From assembly GCA_002348585.1 (NCBI GenBank), contig DEBO01000008.1, positions 1 through 8,399 of the forward strand: DNA of 8,399 nucleotides. Direction: 5' to 3'. The notes below the pieces were generated by a model that worked only from the letters and a program-made list of their open reading frames with translations, had not been told where the DNA came from and searched no databases. The DNA is from Alphaproteobacteria bacterium UBA2954. Its GTDB lineage: Bacteria; Pseudomonadota; Alphaproteobacteria; Puniceispirillales; Puniceispirillaceae. Both the position numbers and the translations under genes were made by a program. This document shows, piece after piece, positions 7,649 to 8,399 of the stretch. Position 1 is the stretch's first letter. The number at the start of each line of letters is the position of its first letter.

Positions 7649-8098
7649 ATGGTTGATGTACTGGTCATTTTTGGGTCTAACCTTAATTTGCTTGGGACAC
7701 GTGAACCAGAAATCTATGGTGCAGACAGCATGGCTGATATTTTAAAGGAGCTTGCTGTTGAAGCTGAGCGGCTCAGCCGGAGTATAGAGATCATACAATC
7801 GAATGAAGAGGGAGTTCTCGTAACTGCGCTTCAGGAGGCGCGCGATAAAGCCACGTCGATTGTGTTCAACTTGGCTGCCTATACGCATACTTCGATAGCA
7901 CTTCGTGATGCGCTGGTAATGTTTGATGGTCCTAAGGTCGAGGTGCATCTATCGAACAATGATAGTCGAGAAAAATTTAGGCAGGTGAGCCTCACAGCAG
8001 GAGTCAGCAATGGAAGCATTGTTGGGTTTGGTGCAGACTCCTTTTACTTGGGGCTAAATGCTGTGCATCGTCTCTTGCAAAAAAGAGAAGGGGCTTGA
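7649..8098 (+). CDS. Type II 3-dehydroquinate dehydratase-family protein
   Basis: This 149-residue protein has the flavodoxin-like fold of type II dehydroquinases, which form dodecamers and eliminate water from 3-dehydroquinate through an enolate. Landmarks in order are GSNLNLLGTREPEIYG (9-24), QSNEEG (50-55), FNLAAYTHTSIALRDAL (73-89), VEVHLSNNDSREKFR (97-111) and VGFGADSFYLGL (125-136). By motif position against M. tuberculosis AroQ, N11, R18, Y23, N74, H80, D87, H100, S102 and R111 are all kept, so catalysis is plausible. Departures from the usual motifs are GSNLN for GPNLN, SNEEG for SNHEG, NLAA for NPGA, and FRQVS for FRHHS. The gene follows the hydratase by 29 bases and precedes a reductase by 32, not other shikimate genes. 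It may be a catabolic dehydratase for quinate-like or other substrates rather than the biosynthetic aroQ. GGGG eleven bases upstream of the ATG is a modest ribosome-binding site. Confidence 0.87.
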   Translation: MVDVLVIFGSNLNLLGTREPEIYGADSMADILKELAVEAERLSRSIEIIQSNEEGVLVTALQEARDKATSIVFNLAAYTHTSIALRDALVMFDGPKVEVHLSNNDSREKFRQVSLTAGVSNGSIVGFGADSFYLGLNAVHRLLQKREGA

Positions 8099-8117
8099 GT
8101 GAACTAGCTCGTCCAGA

Positions 8118-8125
8118 AAGGGAAG
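8118..8125 (+). promoter_or_regulatory. Ribosome-binding site of the ketopantoate reductase-like gene
   Basis: AAGGGAAG ends five bases before ATG 8131. It supports this start for a gene whose 3' end is outside the window. Confidence 0.6.
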
Positions 8126-8130
8126 ATTAC

Positions 8131-8399
8131 ATGACAAAACAAATTCATCATGTGACCGTCGTTGGTGCTGGTGGTATGGGAGCCCTGTTTGGCGCTATTC
8201 TCTTTGAAGGGGGTCTCGAGGTAACGCTTGTGGATACTAATCGCGAACACATCGATGCAATTCAAAAGAATGGACTTCTGATCTCTGGATATGTCGACAA
8301 TAGGCGGCTCATGCTGAAGGCAACTCATGACGTTAAACAGATTGAAAGAACTGATATTGTGCTGGTGCAATGTAAGGGAACAGCAACCCATCAGGCAGC
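8131..8399 (+). CDS. Ketopantoate reductase (ApbA/PanE)-family dehydrogenase, N-terminal part
   Basis: The first 89 residues are present and the frame is still open at the window edge; the family is usually about 300 residues. The N-terminal Rossmann fold shows VTVVGAGGMGALFGAI (8-23), then strand VTLVD (31-35) with an acidic end, then REHIDAIQKNGL (38-49). The strand VLVQCKGTAT (77-86) holds K82, where PanE proteins usually read VKAYQT. Family members reduce 2-ketopantoate to pantoate with NADPH or act as other 2-hydroxyacid dehydrogenases. D35 at the end of the second strand favours NAD(H) over NADP(H), as judged from general Rossmann rules. Start ATG 8131 follows AAGGGAAG (8118-8125), a good Shine-Dalgarno. 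The catabolic-looking neighbours make a pathway dehydrogenase more likely than pantothenate biosynthesis, but this is inference. Confidence 0.85.
   Translation, partial: MTKQIHHVTVVGAGGMGALFGAILFEGGLEVTLVDTNREHIDAIQKNGLLISGYVDNRRLMLKATHDVKQIERTDIVLVQCKGTATHQA

Noticed and set aside
8104..8391. 95-codon - strand open frame at the right edge
   Set aside because: It is antisense to the clear Rossmann-fold start of the ketopantoate reductase-like gene, which has a good ribosome-binding site.

Overview
The window looks like a chromosomal piece of a heterotrophic proteobacterium of moderate to low G+C, most likely an alphaproteobacterium. The xdhABC gene order, the R. capsulatus-like XdhA/XdhB/XdhC proteins and the catabolic gene content suggest this, but taxonomy is an inference only. 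There are no tRNA, rRNA, insertion sequence, phage or CRISPR signals.

Left part (1-5140), purine catabolism. The window opens inside the 3' end of an NCS2-family nucleobase (xanthine/uracil type) permease on the + strand. It ends at a clear hairpin terminator. Facing it on the - strand is a compact operon, xdhA-xdhB-xdhC, encoding both subunits of a molybdenum xanthine dehydrogenase and its cofactor-insertion chaperone. Both gene junctions are 4-base ATGA overlaps, so translation is probably coupled. All eight Fe-S cysteines and the residues equivalent to the bovine active site are visible. The permease would import the purine and XDH would oxidise hypoxanthine or xanthine to urate.

Middle (5141-5529), a 389-base divergent intergenic region. 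It carries the xdhA ribosome-binding site, a perfect 8-bp inverted repeat in the xdh leader, and a nested set of direct and inverted repeats just upstream of the rightward genes that looks like an operator.

Right part (5530-8399), a rightward cluster. In order it holds a membrane di-iron desaturase/hydroxylase, a 2-keto-4-pentenoate hydratase-like protein (FAH fold), a type II 3-dehydroquinate dehydratase-like protein, and the N-terminal part of a ketopantoate reductase-family dehydrogenase that runs off the window. The last three genes are 29-32 bases apart and probably form one operon, with a possible promoter of their own at about 6776. An oxygenase, a dehydrogenase, a dehydratase and a hydratase together suggest a degradation pathway for an unidentified substrate. 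This is the least conventional part of the window.
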